Positions 26,501 to 36,383 of a DNA stretch of 48,794 nt are shown here, piece by piece. Origin of the DNA: an uncultured Clostridia bacterium (lineage in GTDB: Bacteria; Bacillota; Clostridia; TANB77; CAG-508); assembly GCA_947631335.1 (NCBI GenBank), contig CANRKZ010000005.1, forward strand, positions 1 to 48,794, in the 5' to 3' direction. The notes beneath the pieces are model-generated. The model made no database searches, had not been told where the DNA came from, and was given only the letters and a program-made list of their open reading frames with translations. The position numbers and the translations under genes are program-made. Numbering within the stretch: position 1 is the first letter of the stretch; every line of letters begins with the position of its first letter.

Positions 26501-27358
26501 TTATAGAATTTTATTTGTAATATTAGCAAAATCTTGTAAGCTCAGATTTTCTGGTCTAATATTCTCCTTAAGATTTAATTCCTTCAAAATTTTTATTCCT
26601 TTTCCTTTGGTAGTAAATATCTTTGTATTGTTCAAAGCATTTAACAAAGTTTTCCTTTTTTGCATAAAAGCACTTTTTATTATTTTAAACATAACATCTT
26701 TATTTTTAACTTCTACAGGAGGCTGTTTTCTAATATTTAATTTAATTATTTTTGAAGTTACCTCTGGTTTAGGAATAAAAGAATCACTTGGAACTTCTAA
26801 TATTTCTTCTCCCACAGAATAATAATATACTGAATAAGTAATAGCCCCTGTTTCCTTTTGTCCGGGAATTGCAATTAATCGATTAGCCACCTCTTTTTGT
26901 ATCATAACCGTAATACTTTCTAAATCCAATTCTTCTTCTAATAGTTTCATAATAATTGGTGTAGTTATATAATATGGTAAATTTGCTACTATCTTTACAT
27001 TAGTTACTTTAGCATCCTTTTTTTCTTTCAAAATAATTTTTTTTAAATCAACTTTTAACACATCTTGATTTAGAATTTCAAAATTATCATATAATTTAAA
27101 TCGTTCTTCTAGAATATGTATCATTTTTTTATCTAATTCAATACAAAGTACCTTACCTGCACGTTCCAACAAATATTTCGTTAAAGTCCCAAGTCCAGGT
27201 CCTATTTCAATTATCAAATCTTCCTTTGTTATTCGACTACATTCTATTATTTTTTCTACTACTTCTTCACAAATTAAGAAATTTTGTCCTAAGGATTTAT
27301 TGGGTTTAATATGGTATCGATTCATAATAAACTTTGTTTCTTCCAATATACTTTTCAC
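26501..27358 (-). CDS. rsmA: 16S rRNA dimethyladenosine transferase RsmA (KsgA)
   Basis: 285 residues; dimethylates two adjacent adenines in helix 45 of 16S rRNA. Motifs: PNKSLGQNFLICEEV, the SAM motif IIEIGPGLGTLT, LCIELDKKM, and the catalytic VANLPYYITTPI. The C-terminal helical domain is complete. GTG start with GGAG ahead. Divergent from the PBP gene, with an AT-rich spacer of about 150 nt holding both promoters. Confidence 0.93.
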   Translation of the reverse strand: MKSILEETKFIMNRYHIKPNKSLGQNFLICEEVVEKIIECSRITKEDLIIEIGPGLGTLTKYLLERAGKVLCIELDKKMIHILEERFKLYDNFEILNQDVLKVDLKKIILKEKKDAKVTNVKIVANLPYYITTPIIMKLLEEELDLESITVMIQKEVANRLIAIPGQKETGAITYSVYYYSVGEEILEVPSDSFIPKPEVTSKIIKLNIRKQPPVEVKNKDVMFKIIKSAFMQKRKTLLNALNNTKIFTTKGKGIKILKELNLKENIRPENLSLQDFANITNKIL

Positions 27359-27511
27359 TTTAACTCTCCATCTCTATTCTTTTTTATTACATATCTGTTT
27401 TACTATTAATTTTATTTTATTATAAATCACCTATTTTTTCAAGTTGTTATTGATTTTTCTATTTTTTTTGTATAAAATAGATTTGTAAATTTTAACAAAA
27501 GAGGCGTTTAT

Positions 27512-29827
27512 ATGAAAAATAAAAATAGAAAGAAAACAAATATCCTAAAAAATACAGCTTTAAAAAAAGATTCTAAAGTAATTAAGATAAGAAAAAACTT
27601 CGAGTCTAAAAATCTAATTCATTCTCAAAAACTAAGGATCACTTTAGTGATCATCTTTCTTATTTTGTTATTGCTAATAGTAAGAATAGGTTTTCTACAA
27701 TTCGTTCAAGGAAATTATTTAAAAGAATTAGCCTATAATCAACAGAATATTAATCAAATTATTAGTCCTAAACGTGGTAATATTTATGACTCTACTGGAA
27801 AGGCATTAGCAATTAGTGCTCAAGTTGATACTATTACTATTAATCCTAGTAAACTTACAAAAAATACAGAAGAAGCTACTAAACAATTAAAAGAAAAAGT
27901 AGCAAAAGGTCTTTCTGAAATATTTGAGTTAAACTATGATGAAGTTTTTCAAAAAGTAACCAGTAAAGCACAGGTTGAAACAATTATCAAAAAAGTAGAG
28001 CAAGAAAAAGTTGATCAATTAAAAGAATGGATGGAGCAAAATGAAATTTCAATTGGAATTAATATTGATGAAGATACCAAAAGATATTATCCTTATAATA
28101 CAGTTGCTTCTAATTTAATTGGATTCTGCGGTAGTGATAATCAAGGTTTAAGTGGTATCGAGTGTAAATGGGATTCTATTTTAACTGGTACTCCTGGAAA
28201 AATTGTTAGTTCTAAAGGAAGTGATCAGCAAGAAATCCCTAATGCAGAAGAAACTTATATTTCAGCTGAAAACGGCAGCAATTTGACTCTTACTATTGAT
28301 TTAAATATTCAAACTATCATTGAAAAATATTTAAAACAAGCCGTTGAGGATAATAATTGTAAAAAAGGTGGTAATGTTATTGTTATGAATCCTAAAAATG
28401 GTGATATCTTAGGAATGGCATGCTATCCTGATTATAACCTAAATACTCCTTATACGCCAAATTCTTTTTTAGCACAAACTTATGATTCTCTTTCTGATGA
28501 GGAAAAAAGTGAGTCTCTTTATAAGATGTGGTCTAACAAGTCTGTTGCCGAAACTTACGAACCTGGTTCTGTCTTTAAAGTAATTACCGCTTCTGTTGCT
28601 CTAGAAGAAAATATTACTACTCCAGATAAATCTTCTGATTTTTACTGTAAAGGATATGAAGAATTTGAAGATGCTTCTGCTTCGACTCCTGTTAAAATTT
28701 CATGCTGGAGAGCAGAACCACATGGTGTCCAAAGTTTAAGAAATGCCTTATGTAATTCTTGTAACCCTGCTTTTATGCAACTAGGAAAAAGAATTGGTGC
28801 TTCTACTCTATATAAATATTATGAAGCATTTGGTTTATTTGATTCTACTAATTCTGGTTTATATGGAGAGCAAAGTAGTATTTTCCAAAACTTAGATAAA
28901 ATAGGACCTGTTGAATTAGCTACCATGTCTTTTGGTCAAAGACTAAATATTACACCTCTTCAAATGGTAACAGCTATTTCTTGTGTAGCTAACGATGGTA
29001 TTTTAATGCAACCAAGAATTGTAAAACAAGTTACGAATACAGATACAGGATCTATAAGTGAATTTCCTGTTACAGAAGTAAGACAAGTTATTTCAAAAAA
29101 GACTTCTCAAGAAATAAAATCCATGATGGAATCTGTTGTAACCGTTGGAACTGGTAGACATGCAGCTGTTTCTGGCTATTCTATAGGTGGAAAAACAGGT
29201 ACTTCTGAACCAGTTTATACTCGAACAGAAGAAGGTTATGTCGCTTCTTATGTAGCCATTTCACCAGTAGAAGATACTCAAGTAGTATTATTATTAACTT
29301 TATATGACCCACCAAAAAGTAATCATCAAGGAGGCCAATTGGCCGGACCTGTAGTCTCTCAAATGTTATCTGAAATACTACCCTACTTAGGAATTCCTTC
29401 TACCGCAACTTCATCTAACACTTCTTCTAATAACTCCATTATTATACCAGATGTAAGAAATAAAACTGTAGCAGAGGCTGAAAAAATTTTAAAAAATGCA
29501 GGATTTACAACAAAATTCTATGTAAATGGAGATCCAACTAATTTACTTGTACTTGATCAAACACCAAAGCCAGGTGCATATTTACCTAAAAATTCAATTG
29601 TTATACTTTACGGTGAAGGGAGCGATGTTTCTACTTCTGTAGTGGTTCCAGATTTAAAAGGAATGAGTGCATCTCAAGCAACTAGCACTTTAAAATCTAA
29701 AAATTTAAATATTAATATAGAAGGTACTGGAACTGTTATCTCTCAAGATTATGCAAAAGATGAGCAAGTACAAGAAGGAACTATAATAAAGGTTACTCTA
29801 AAACAAAATCTGACAGATGCTCATTAA
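27512..29827 (+). CDS. SpoVD/FtsI-type class B penicillin-binding protein with two PASTA domains
   Basis: 771 residues. A basic N-terminal tail of about 40 residues, membrane segment (about 42-64), dimerisation domain, then transpeptidase: SVFK (Ser353-Lys356), SCN (416-418) and GGKTGTSEP. Two PASTA domains follow (about residues 643-705 and 709-767), starting IIPDVRNKTVAEAEKIL and VVPDLKGMSASQATSTL. The first 560 residues align closely with the dcw copy at 20045, including FCGSDNQGL. One copy likely serves vegetative division and the other the spore septum or cortex; which is which cannot be read here. AGAGGCG precedes the ATG; TATAAA at 27471-27476 may be its -10 element. Confidence 0.9.
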   Translation: MKNKNRKKTNILKNTALKKDSKVIKIRKNFESKNLIHSQKLRITLVIIFLILLLLIVRIGFLQFVQGNYLKELAYNQQNINQIISPKRGNIYDSTGKALAISAQVDTITINPSKLTKNTEEATKQLKEKVAKGLSEIFELNYDEVFQKVTSKAQVETIIKKVEQEKVDQLKEWMEQNEISIGINIDEDTKRYYPYNTVASNLIGFCGSDNQGLSGIECKWDSILTGTPGKIVSSKGSDQQEIPNAEETYISAENGSNLTLTIDLNIQTIIEKYLKQAVEDNNCKKGGNVIVMNPKNGDILGMACYPDYNLNTPYTPNSFLAQTYDSLSDEEKSESLYKMWSNKSVAETYEPGSVFKVITASVALEENITTPDKSSDFYCKGYEEFEDASASTPVKISCWRAEPHGVQSLRNALCNSCNPAFMQLGKRIGASTLYKYYEAFGLFDSTNSGLYGEQSSIFQNLDKIGPVELATMSFGQRLNITPLQMVTAISCVANDGILMQPRIVKQVTNTDTGSISEFPVTEVRQVISKKTSQEIKSMMESVVTVGTGRHAAVSGYSIGGKTGTSEPVYTRTEEGYVASYVAISPVEDTQVVLLLTLYDPPKSNHQGGQLAGPVVSQMLSEILPYLGIPSTATSSNTSSNNSIIIPDVRNKTVAEAEKILKNAGFTTKFYVNGDPTNLLVLDQTPKPGAYLPKNSIVILYGEGSDVSTSVVVPDLKGMSASQATSTLKSKNLNINIEGTGTVISQDYAKDEQVQEGTIIKVTLKQNLTDAH

Positions 29828-29833
29828 ACTTTT

Positions 29834-29866
29834 AAAAGGGAAATAAGATTTTCTTATTTCCCTTTT
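29834..29866. terminator. Bidirectional terminator
   Basis: Perfect 15-bp stem (29834-29848 with 29852-29866) with a 3-nt loop between the convergent PBP and ispH genes. Confidence 0.9.
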
Positions 29867-29877
29867 AGATTTCTCTT

Positions 29878-30729
29878 CTATTGAATTGCATCTACCACTT
29901 GTTTAATACTTTCTTTTGGAGTAGATGCTCCTGCCATAATTCCAATTCTATTTTGCTTTTTCACCAATTCTAAATCTAATTCCTTTACTGTCTCAATGCA
30001 AACACAATTTTTACAATTTTGTTTTGCGATTTCATATAATTTCTTAGTATTAGAACTATGATTTCCTCCTATAATAATCATATAATTTACTTTTTTAGCA
30101 ATATCTTCTGTTTCCTTTTGTCTTAATTCCGTAGCCCTACAAATTGTATTTTTTATTACTAATTCTATTTCTTTTGGTAGCTCTTTTTTTATAATTTCTT
30201 CTATCTTATAAAATTTTTCTAAGCTATAAGTTGTTTGTGAAATAACTAACAGTTTATTAATTTTTGATTGTTTTAATTGTTCTAAAGCTTTAAATGTATC
30301 TTCTTCTTTTTGAATAACATTTATATTTTCTTTACAATAACTTAAAGTTCCAATGTTTTCAGGATGATTTTTACTTCCACATAAAAAAATATAATATCCA
30401 TTACTAGCATATTTGTCTGCTATTTTGTGTATTTTTAAAACATTTGGGCAAGTATAATCTTTTATCTCTATTTGTTGCTTTTTAGCCATATCATATATTT
30501 GTTTTTCTATTCCATGTGCTCTTATGATTGTTTTTCCCTTTGCCTCTTTAATGTCTTCTATAAAATGTAATCCTTTTTTTTTCAAAAATTCTATTACTTG
30601 ATTATTATGTACAATTTCACCCAAACAATATATTGATTCTTTCGTTCCATTTAATTCTTTTTTTGCCCCATCAACAGCTCTTTTTACCCCATAGCAAAAT
30701 CCTGCTGTTTTTCCAACTACAATTTCCAT
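29878..30729 (-). CDS. ispH: 4-hydroxy-3-methylbut-2-enyl diphosphate reductase
   Basis: 283 residues; last step of the MEP isoprenoid route. The three cluster cysteines are visible: AGFCYGVKRAV, YTCPNVLKIH (about residue 94) and KNTICRATELRQ (about 194). GEIVHNN, RAHGIE and GGNHSSNT are also present. It makes IPP and DMAPP, precursors of the undecaprenyl carrier used by MraY. It follows ispG by 54 nt. No fusion to a ribosomal S1 domain, which many Clostridia have. Confidence 0.93.
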   Translation of the reverse strand: MEIVVGKTAGFCYGVKRAVDGAKKELNGTKESIYCLGEIVHNNQVIEFLKKKGLHFIEDIKEAKGKTIIRAHGIEKQIYDMAKKQQIEIKDYTCPNVLKIHKIADKYASNGYYIFLCGSKNHPENIGTLSYCKENINVIQKEEDTFKALEQLKQSKINKLLVISQTTYSLEKFYKIEEIIKKELPKEIELVIKNTICRATELRQKETEDIAKKVNYMIIIGGNHSSNTKKLYEIAKQNCKNCVCIETVKELDLELVKKQNRIGIMAGASTPKESIKQVVDAIQ

Positions 30730-30783
30730 ATTTCTCCCTTCAGTTATTTTAACCGTAAAAATGATGTTAAAGCTATAGTATTT

Positions 30784-31839
30784 TTAATTAATCATCTTTA
30801 TGATCTCTTCTTTTAAAATCTTTACAATTTCTTCTTGACTTACTTTTTTAATAATTTTACCTTTTTTAAATAAAATTCCTTCTTGGATTCCTCCTGCAAT
30901 TCCTATATCTGCTTCCCTTGCCTCTCCAGGGCCATTTACAGCACATCCCATAACAGCTACTGTAATATCTGATTTTATATTTTGTAAAAATTCTTCTACT
31001 TCTTTTGCTATCGGAATTAAATCAATTTGCGTTCTACCACATGTTGGACAAGCGATTAACGTTGGTGATTTAAAATATAAGTTACAATCTTTTAAAATTT
31101 CTTTTGCTACTTTTATCTCTTTTACTGGATCATCTGATAAAGATACTCTTATCGTATCTCCTATTCCCTGCCTTAACATATATCCTAGTCCAATACTTGA
31201 TTTTATAGTTCCACTAAATTCTGTACCACTTTCTGTTATTCCTAAATGAAGTGGGCAATCAAATTCTTTGGCAGCTTCTTCATAAGCTTCTATACATAAA
31301 TCTAAATTAGATGCTTTTAAAGATAAAGCATAATCATAAAAATCTAAGTTTTCTAGAATATTAATATGTCTTCTAGCACTTTCCACCATAGCCCTTGCTG
31401 TTGGTCTTCCATATTTCTCTAGCAAATCTTTTTCTAAAGATCCAGCATTTACACCGATTCTAATTGGAATATTTTTTTCCTTACATTTGCCTACTACTGC
31501 TTTTACTCTTTTTTCTTCACCAATATTTCCAGGATTTATCCTTACTTTATCTACCCCTGATTCAATTGCTTCTAACGCAATCCTATAATCAAAATGTATG
31601 TCTGCTACAATTGGTATATGTATTTTTTCTTTTATTTTCTTAATTGCCTTTGCATCTTCAACATCTAAACATGCTACTCTTATAATCTCACATCCAGCTT
31701 TCTCTAATTCTAAAATTTGTCCTACAGTAGCTTCAACATCTTTTGTTTTTGTATTACACATAGATTGTATAACTACTTTGTTTTGTCCACCTACTTGTAC
31801 ATTTCCTATCCTTATTTTTTTTGTTTGTGTTCTATTCAT
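30784..31839 (-). CDS. ispG: 4-hydroxy-3-methylbut-2-en-1-yl diphosphate synthase
   Basis: 351 residues; Fe-S enzyme of the step before IspH. TIM-barrel part starts [19 protein letters not shown] and includes RVNPGNIG-like [11 protein letters not shown]; the C-terminal cluster cysteines are in ACPTCGRTQ and [12 protein letters not shown]. The start ATG has AAAGGA ahead. With ispH it forms a small operon for isoprenoid synthesis; electrons could come from a ferredoxin such as the one at 8398. Confidence 0.94.
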   Translation of the reverse strand: MNRTQTKKIRIGNVQVGGQNKVVIQSMCNTKTKDVEATVGQILELEKAGCEIIRVACLDVEDAKAIKKIKEKIHIPIVADIHFDYRIALEAIESGVDKVRINPGNIGEEKRVKAVVGKCKEKNIPIRIGVNAGSLEKDLLEKYGRPTARAMVESARRHINILENLDFYDYALSLKASNLDLCIEAYEEAAKEFDCPLHLGITESGTEFSGTIKSSIGLGYMLRQGIGDTIRVSLSDDPVKEIKVAKEILKDCNLYFKSPTLIACPTCGRTQIDLIPIAKEVEEFLQNIKSDITVAVMGCAVNGPGEAREADIGIAGGIQEGILFKKGKIIKKVSQEEIVKILKEEIIKMIN

Positions 31840-31891
31840 TTTTTCTTTTTCCTTTCTATCATTTAAATTTTAACACAAATCGACAAAAAAA

Positions 31892-31924
31892 TAAAGTATA
31901 TGACAAATAAATGTATATACTTTA
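31892..31924 (-). terminator. Terminator of the OmpR-type regulator
   Basis: 10-bp stem (TAAAGTATAT with ATATACTTTA) followed by a T-run on the minus strand, 33 nt after the stop. Confidence 0.65.
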
Positions 31925-31956
31925 TATCTAAATATTTTAACCTATTATTTTATGTA

Positions 31957-32694
31957 TTATTTGGATGCTATATAATAACCTACTCCCCTTTTTGTAATTA
32001 ATATTTTAGGTGCTGATGTATCATTTTCAATCTTTTCTCTAATTCTTCTTACTGTAACATCTACTGTTCTAATATCTCCATAATACTCATAACCCCACAC
32101 CTTTTCTAGTAAAGTTTCTCTTGTTACTACTTGTTCTGGTTGAGAAGCTAAAAATTTTAAAACTTCAAATTCTCTTAATGTTAAATCTATAATTTCTCCT
32201 CTCACTTTTGTTTCAAATTTATCTAAATCTAACTCTAAGCTTCCTACTACAATTTTATTTTCTTTCTTTTTCTCTCCCATTGTGGTTTCTACAATTTTAT
32301 CATTAGACACAACTTCTACTTTTCTTAAATTTGCTTTTACCCTTGCGACTAATTCTCTTACACTAAATGGTTTTGTAATATAGTCATCTGCTCCTAACTC
32401 TAACCCTAGTATTTTATCTATTTCTCCATCCTTTGCCGTTAGCATAATAATTGGAATATTTAATGAATTTTTAATTCTTTTACATACAGATAATCCATCT
32501 AATTTTGGAAGCATAATATCTAACAAAATCAAATCTGGTCTTTGTTCTAGTGCTATATCTACTGCAGTTAAACCATCACTTGCTTCTATTGTATTATACC
32601 CCTCTTTTCTTAAATTATAAACCAATATATCTACAATTGGCTGTTCATCATCAACAATTAATATTGTCTTTGCATCTTTTATCATTTCTTCCAC
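31957..32694 (-). CDS. OmpR/PhoB-family response regulator (WalR-like), no adjacent kinase
   Basis: 245 residues. Receiver domain with acidic pair (VDDEQ), phospho-acceptor Asp59 (LILLDIMLP), Thr (MLTAKD) and Lys (YITKPFS); winged-helix domain with LTLREFEVLKFLASQPEQVVTRETLLEKVWGYEYYGD and TVDVTVRRIREKIE, close to WalR/VicR. GTG start with GGCGGA ahead. It is a single-gene unit. The lone HAMP-PAS kinase at 11169 is a likely partner because WalRK-type systems control wall metabolism; this pairing is inference. Confidence 0.9.
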   Translation of the reverse strand: MEEMIKDAKTILIVDDEQPIVDILVYNLRKEGYNTIEASDGLTAVDIALEQRPDLILLDIMLPKLDGLSVCKRIKNSLNIPIIMLTAKDGEIDKILGLELGADDYITKPFSVRELVARVKANLRKVEVVSNDKIVETTMGEKKKENKIVVGSLELDLDKFETKVRGEIIDLTLREFEVLKFLASQPEQVVTRETLLEKVWGYEYYGDIRTVDVTVRRIREKIENDTSAPKILITKRGVGYYIASK

Positions 32695-32756
32695 AAAAAT
32701 TCCGCCTTTCTAATTTAGCTTTATTTTTATAGTATATTTATATCATACTTAAAAGT

Positions 32757-33023
32757 TTAATACAAGTTTTTTTTATAATTTTTACTTTCTTCTAATGCAA
32801 TTGCTAATTGATCTGGACAGGAAGTCCCTCTCATAGCACAAGGAATTCCTTTTAATCTTCTGATGGCATCTTCTATATTCATTCCTTGTATTAATCTAGA
32901 TAGTCCTAATGTATTTCCTGCACATCCTCCTATAATGGTAACTTTTTTAATAATATCTCCATCCAGTTCAATTATCATTTCTTTTGAACAGACTCTGTCA
33001 CTTGGTATATATCTATATTCCAT
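32757..33023 (-). CDS. TSCPD-domain protein (TIGR03905 type)
   Basis: 88 residues with the naming motif TSCPDQLAIAL near the C-terminus and GGCAGNTLGLSRLIQGM in the middle. The four cysteines could bind metal. The family is widespread in Clostridia and is related to a domain found at the end of some vitamin B12-dependent ribonucleotide reductases; its own function is unknown. AAAAGGAGA precedes the ATG. It lies between aspS and the regulator. Confidence 0.85.
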   Translation of the reverse strand: MEYRYIPSDRVCSKEMIIELDGDIIKKVTIIGGCAGNTLGLSRLIQGMNIEDAIRRLKGIPCAMRGTSCPDQLAIALEESKNYKKNLY

Positions 33024-33066
33024 ATAAGTTTCTCCTTTTCTTTCTATATTATAACAATAATTTTAG

Positions 33067-33096
33067 AAAAATCCAACTAATTATAGCTGGATTTTT
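33067..33096 (-). terminator. Terminator of aspS
   Basis: Stem AAAAATCCA with TGGATTTTT and an inner CTA..TAG pair, just after the aspS stop, followed by T-rich bases. Confidence 0.7.
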
Positions 33097-33100
33097 CATT

Positions 33101-34849
33101 TTATTTTTCCTTTCTCAAATCAATATGTACATCTTTTAATTGTTGTTCTGAAACAACAGATGGTGCTCTCATAAGTAAATCTCTTGCTTTTTTATTTTTA
33201 GGAAATGCTATAATCTCTCTAATATTTTGAGAATCTGCAATTAACATTACCATTCTATCAACTCCTGGTGCAGCACCTGCATGTGGCGGAGTTCCATATT
33301 GAAAAGCATTATAAAGTGCCCCAAATCTATTTTTTACATCCTCCTCTGTATAACCAGCAATTTCAAATGCCTTTACCATTATTTCAGGATTATGATTTCT
33401 AACTGCCCCTGATGCCATCTCATAACCATTGCATACTAAATCATATTGATAAGCAAGAATTTCTAATGGATTTTTAGTTTTTAAAGCTTCTAATCCCCCT
33501 TGTGGCATTGAAAATGGATTATGACTAAAATCTATTGTCCCTTCATCTGATAATTCATACATTGGAAAATCTACGATAAAACAGAACTTATAAATCTCTC
33601 TTTCTATTAAATCTAATCTCTTTCCTAGTTCAATTCTAACTTGTCCTGCTATTTTTTGTGCCTTTTCAAATTCATCTGCTATAAAGAAAATAGCATAATT
33701 CCTTTTTAACCCAATTTCTTTTTCTAACTTTTCTTTGATAGTTTCTGTAATAAACTTTGCAATTCCACCAACTACAGTTCCATCCTTTTCGATTTTTGTC
33801 CAAGCTAGACCTTTTGCTCCTACCTCATCCATTGTTGCAAATTCTGTCATTTTATCAAAAAACTTCCTTCCTTGCTCTGCTCCATTTGGTACTACAATTG
33901 CTTTTACCGTTTTATTTTTAAAAGCATTAAAGTCTGAATTTTTAAATATTGCTGTTACATCTTGTATGATCAATGGATTTCTCAAATCTGGTTTATCAAT
34001 TCCATACTTCTCCATAGCTTCTTTATAGGGAATACGAATGAATGGTCCCTCATCCACATTCCAATCCGTAAATTGCTTGAAGATATTAGGAATAACTTGT
34101 TCTATCACTTTGAAAACATCTTCTTGCGTTGCAAAACTCATTTCAAAATCTAATTGATAAAATTCCCCTGGAGCTCTATCAGCTCTTGGATCTTCATCTC
34201 TAAAACATGGCGCAATTTGATAATATTTGTTAAAACCTGCTACCATTAACAGTTGTTTGAATTGTTGTGGTGCTTGAGGAAGAGCATAAAATTCTCCTGG
34301 ATTTATTCTACTTGGTACTAAATAGTCTCTTGCTCCTTCTGGTGATGAGTTTGCTAAAATTGGTGTCTGAATTTCTGTAAAACCTAACTCATCCATTTTA
34401 TCCCTTAATGCTTTTAATATTTTAGAACGAAGCAAAATATTATTATGTAATTTTTCGTTTCTTAAATCTAAAAAACGATATTCCAATCTTAAATCTTCTC
34501 TTACTTCTTGATTTTTATTAATCTCAAAAGGTAATACATTTTTACATTTTCCTAATAATTCTAATTTACTAGCAATTACTTCAATTTCTCCTGTTTGCAT
34601 TTTATTATTTTTATTGCTTCTTTCCACAACTTTTCCAATTACGTGGATACAACTTTCCGTATTATATTCTTTTGCTTGTTTTTGTAAGTTTTCATCATGA
34701 ATCACAATTTGAGTAATTCCAAATTCATCTCTTAGATCCATAAATGTCATTCCACCTAAATTTCTTATCTTTTGAATCCATCCACTAAGTTCTACCGGTT
34801 GATCTATATTTTCTATTGTTAATTCTCCACAATTTTTTGTTCTATACAT
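33101..34849 (-). CDS. aspS: Aspartyl-tRNA synthetase (bacterial type)
   Basis: 582 residues, complete. N-terminal OB-fold (VELSGWIQKIRNLGG), class II motif 2 region (CFRDEDPRADRAPGEFYQLD), bacterial GAD insertion (about residues 290-400) and motif 3 (GAAPGVDRMVMLI). It charges tRNA with Asp. AAGGGGA precedes the ATG. No T-box leader was seen; the spacer to the divergent HD-GYP gene is only 160 nt. Confidence 0.95.
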   Translation of the reverse strand: MYRTKNCGELTIENIDQPVELSGWIQKIRNLGGMTFMDLRDEFGITQIVIHDENLQKQAKEYNTESCIHVIGKVVERSNKNNKMQTGEIEVIASKLELLGKCKNVLPFEINKNQEVREDLRLEYRFLDLRNEKLHNNILLRSKILKALRDKMDELGFTEIQTPILANSSPEGARDYLVPSRINPGEFYALPQAPQQFKQLLMVAGFNKYYQIAPCFRDEDPRADRAPGEFYQLDFEMSFATQEDVFKVIEQVIPNIFKQFTDWNVDEGPFIRIPYKEAMEKYGIDKPDLRNPLIIQDVTAIFKNSDFNAFKNKTVKAIVVPNGAEQGRKFFDKMTEFATMDEVGAKGLAWTKIEKDGTVVGGIAKFITETIKEKLEKEIGLKRNYAIFFIADEFEKAQKIAGQVRIELGKRLDLIEREIYKFCFIVDFPMYELSDEGTIDFSHNPFSMPQGGLEALKTKNPLEILAYQYDLVCNGYEMASGAVRNHNPEIMVKAFEIAGYTEEDVKNRFGALYNAFQYGTPPHAGAAPGVDRMVMLIADSQNIREIIAFPKNKKARDLLMRAPSVVSEQQLKDVHIDLRKEK

Positions 34850-34939
34850 AATTATCCCCTTTTTGTTAATTTTAAATTTTTTATACTTTTATATCATATC
34901 ACAAATTTAGTGAAATAACAATGTTTTTAAGTTTTTACC

Positions 34940-34968
34940 TTGAATTTTTATTTTTTTAATGATATCAT
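34940..34968 (+). promoter_or_regulatory. Candidate promoter of the HD-GYP gene
   Basis: TTGAAT (34940-34945), 17-bp spacer, TATCAT (34963-34968). Confidence 0.45.
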
Positions 34969-34972
34969 TTGT

Positions 34973-34992
34973 TTAACACTTATTAACACTTA
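34973..34992 (+). repeat. Tandem 10-bp direct repeat before the HD-GYP ribosome binding site
   Basis: TTAACACTTA occurs twice in a row just downstream of the candidate -10 element and before AAAGGAG. It covers the expected transcription start, so it could be an operator. Confidence 0.6.
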
Positions 34993-35010
34993 CAAAGGAG
35001 ATTTTATAAT

Positions 35011-35901
35011 ATGTACAATAGTAATTTTGATTTTTATGATAAGACTAGTTTAAAATCTTACAATTTAAATGAGACTATGAGATATCAATTAAACATGCTA
35101 GAACAATTAGATGTCTATACTAGAAGACATTGTGAAAACGTTGCTAATTTAACATGTCGATTATGCGAACATTTACATTGTCAAAAAGGTTTTACAGAAT
35201 ATTGTACAATTTGTGCTTATTTACATGATATTGGTAAGCTATTTATTCCATCTGAAATATTGCAAAAACCAGGTAAATTATCCGATAAAGAATATGAAAT
35301 TATGAAAACTCATACTACTTTAGGATACAATATGTGTATGAAGGATTTAAAATTAAGACCTTATGCAGCAGGCACACTTTATCATCACGAAGCATTAAAT
35401 GGTACTGGCTACCCAAACGGTTTAACAAAAAAAGATATCCCTTACGAAGGACAAATTATTCGTGTTGCAGATGAATACGATGCCATTGTTAGTAAAAGAC
35501 AATATAAATCGCACATTGGTATTTCCGATACTTTAAAAATACTAATTGAAAATGCTAATCAAGGAAAAAATAATCCTTTAATTGTACGTAAATTACTTAA
35601 AGTTGTTGTGGAAGATATCGAATATGAAATATTTCTTACTCAAAGCTATGTTGATGATTTAAAATCAGAGTTGAAAAGATTTGAACAAATCGAAAAATAT
35701 AAAATTCATATGGAAAAGGCTAAAAAAGAAAAAGATAAAAACTATTATCTAGAAGGTATTAAATTACTATTAAAAAATGCTGAAACATTACAAAATTATC
35801 CTTCTATTTTAGAAGAATATAAAAAAGCATATCACACTCGAAAAGATATTATTGATAATTTATATAACGAAATTAAAATTATAAAAAAATTAAAAGTTTA
35901 A
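35011..35901 (+). CDS. HD-GYP domain protein
   Basis: 296 residues. The HD-GYP site is complete: H40 (RRHCENV), HD at 72-73 (YLHDIGK), H101, HH at 125-126 and the GYP motif at 133-135 (NGTGYPNGL), then VADEYDAIVSKRQYK. Many such domains hydrolyse cyclic di-GMP. There is no receiver or sensor domain; instead the last 90 residues form a Lys/Glu-rich helical region. AAAGGAG precedes the ATG. It is a single-gene unit divergent from aspS. Confidence 0.88.
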   Translation: MYNSNFDFYDKTSLKSYNLNETMRYQLNMLEQLDVYTRRHCENVANLTCRLCEHLHCQKGFTEYCTICAYLHDIGKLFIPSEILQKPGKLSDKEYEIMKTHTTLGYNMCMKDLKLRPYAAGTLYHHEALNGTGYPNGLTKKDIPYEGQIIRVADEYDAIVSKRQYKSHIGISDTLKILIENANQGKNNPLIVRKLLKVVVEDIEYEIFLTQSYVDDLKSELKRFEQIEKYKIHMEKAKKEKDKNYYLEGIKLLLKNAETLQNYPSILEEYKKAYHTRKDIIDNLYNEIKIIKKLKV

Positions 35902-35914
35902 AAATTTAAGAAAC

Positions 35915-35947
35915 TAAGGAAATATAGAAATTTACTAAATTTCCTTA
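35915..35947. terminator. Bidirectional terminator
   Basis: TAAGGAAAT pairs with ATTTCCTTA, extended by an imperfect outer AAGAA/TTCTT pair, between the convergent HD-GYP and mazF genes. Confidence 0.7.
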
Positions 35948-35954
35948 ACTTCTT

Positions 35955-36302
35955 TTATTCTAATCCAAAACTTACTCCTAGAGCATTATTAACCTTATTT
36001 ATTATTTTTTCATCGTCAATATGTCCTATTCTTTCCTTTAATCTACTTTTATCAATTGTTCTTATTTGTTCTGCTAAAACTACCGAATTGCTTTTCAAAC
36101 CACATGAAGTCGAATTTATTTCTATATGAGTTGGTAACTTTGTTTTTCCTGTCTGAGACGTTATTGCCGCCGCAATTACAGTTGGACTATATTTATTGCC
36201 TAGGTCATTTTGGATAATTAATACCGGCCTAATTCCTCCTTGCTCTGAACCAACTACCGGACTTAAATCTGCATAAAACATATCGCCTCGTTTAATTTGC
36301 AT
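35955..36302 (-). CDS. mazF: MazF/PemK-family endoribonuclease toxin without visible antitoxin
   Basis: 115 residues. Family marks: [29 protein letters not shown] at the N-terminus, then [18 protein letters not shown] and [15 protein letters not shown]. It is close to the EndoA/NdoA type of Firmicutes, which cuts mRNA. The start is ATG 36302 with GGGAGTG ahead; a longer frame upstream has no site. The usual mazE gene should lie directly upstream, but only about 80 nt separate this gene from the GerS-like gene and no antitoxin-like frame fits there. Confidence 0.88.
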   Translation of the reverse strand: MQIKRGDMFYADLSPVVGSEQGGIRPVLIIQNDLGNKYSPTVIAAAITSQTGKTKLPTHIEINSTSCGLKSNSVVLAEQIRTIDKSRLKERIGHIDDEKIINKVNNALGVSFGLE

Positions 36303-36383
36303 TTTCTTCACTCCCAATATTATTAGATTGCCAAGTAGATTTTGTCTTATTTTAAATATCAATTGAAGTAAAGAAATAGTATT

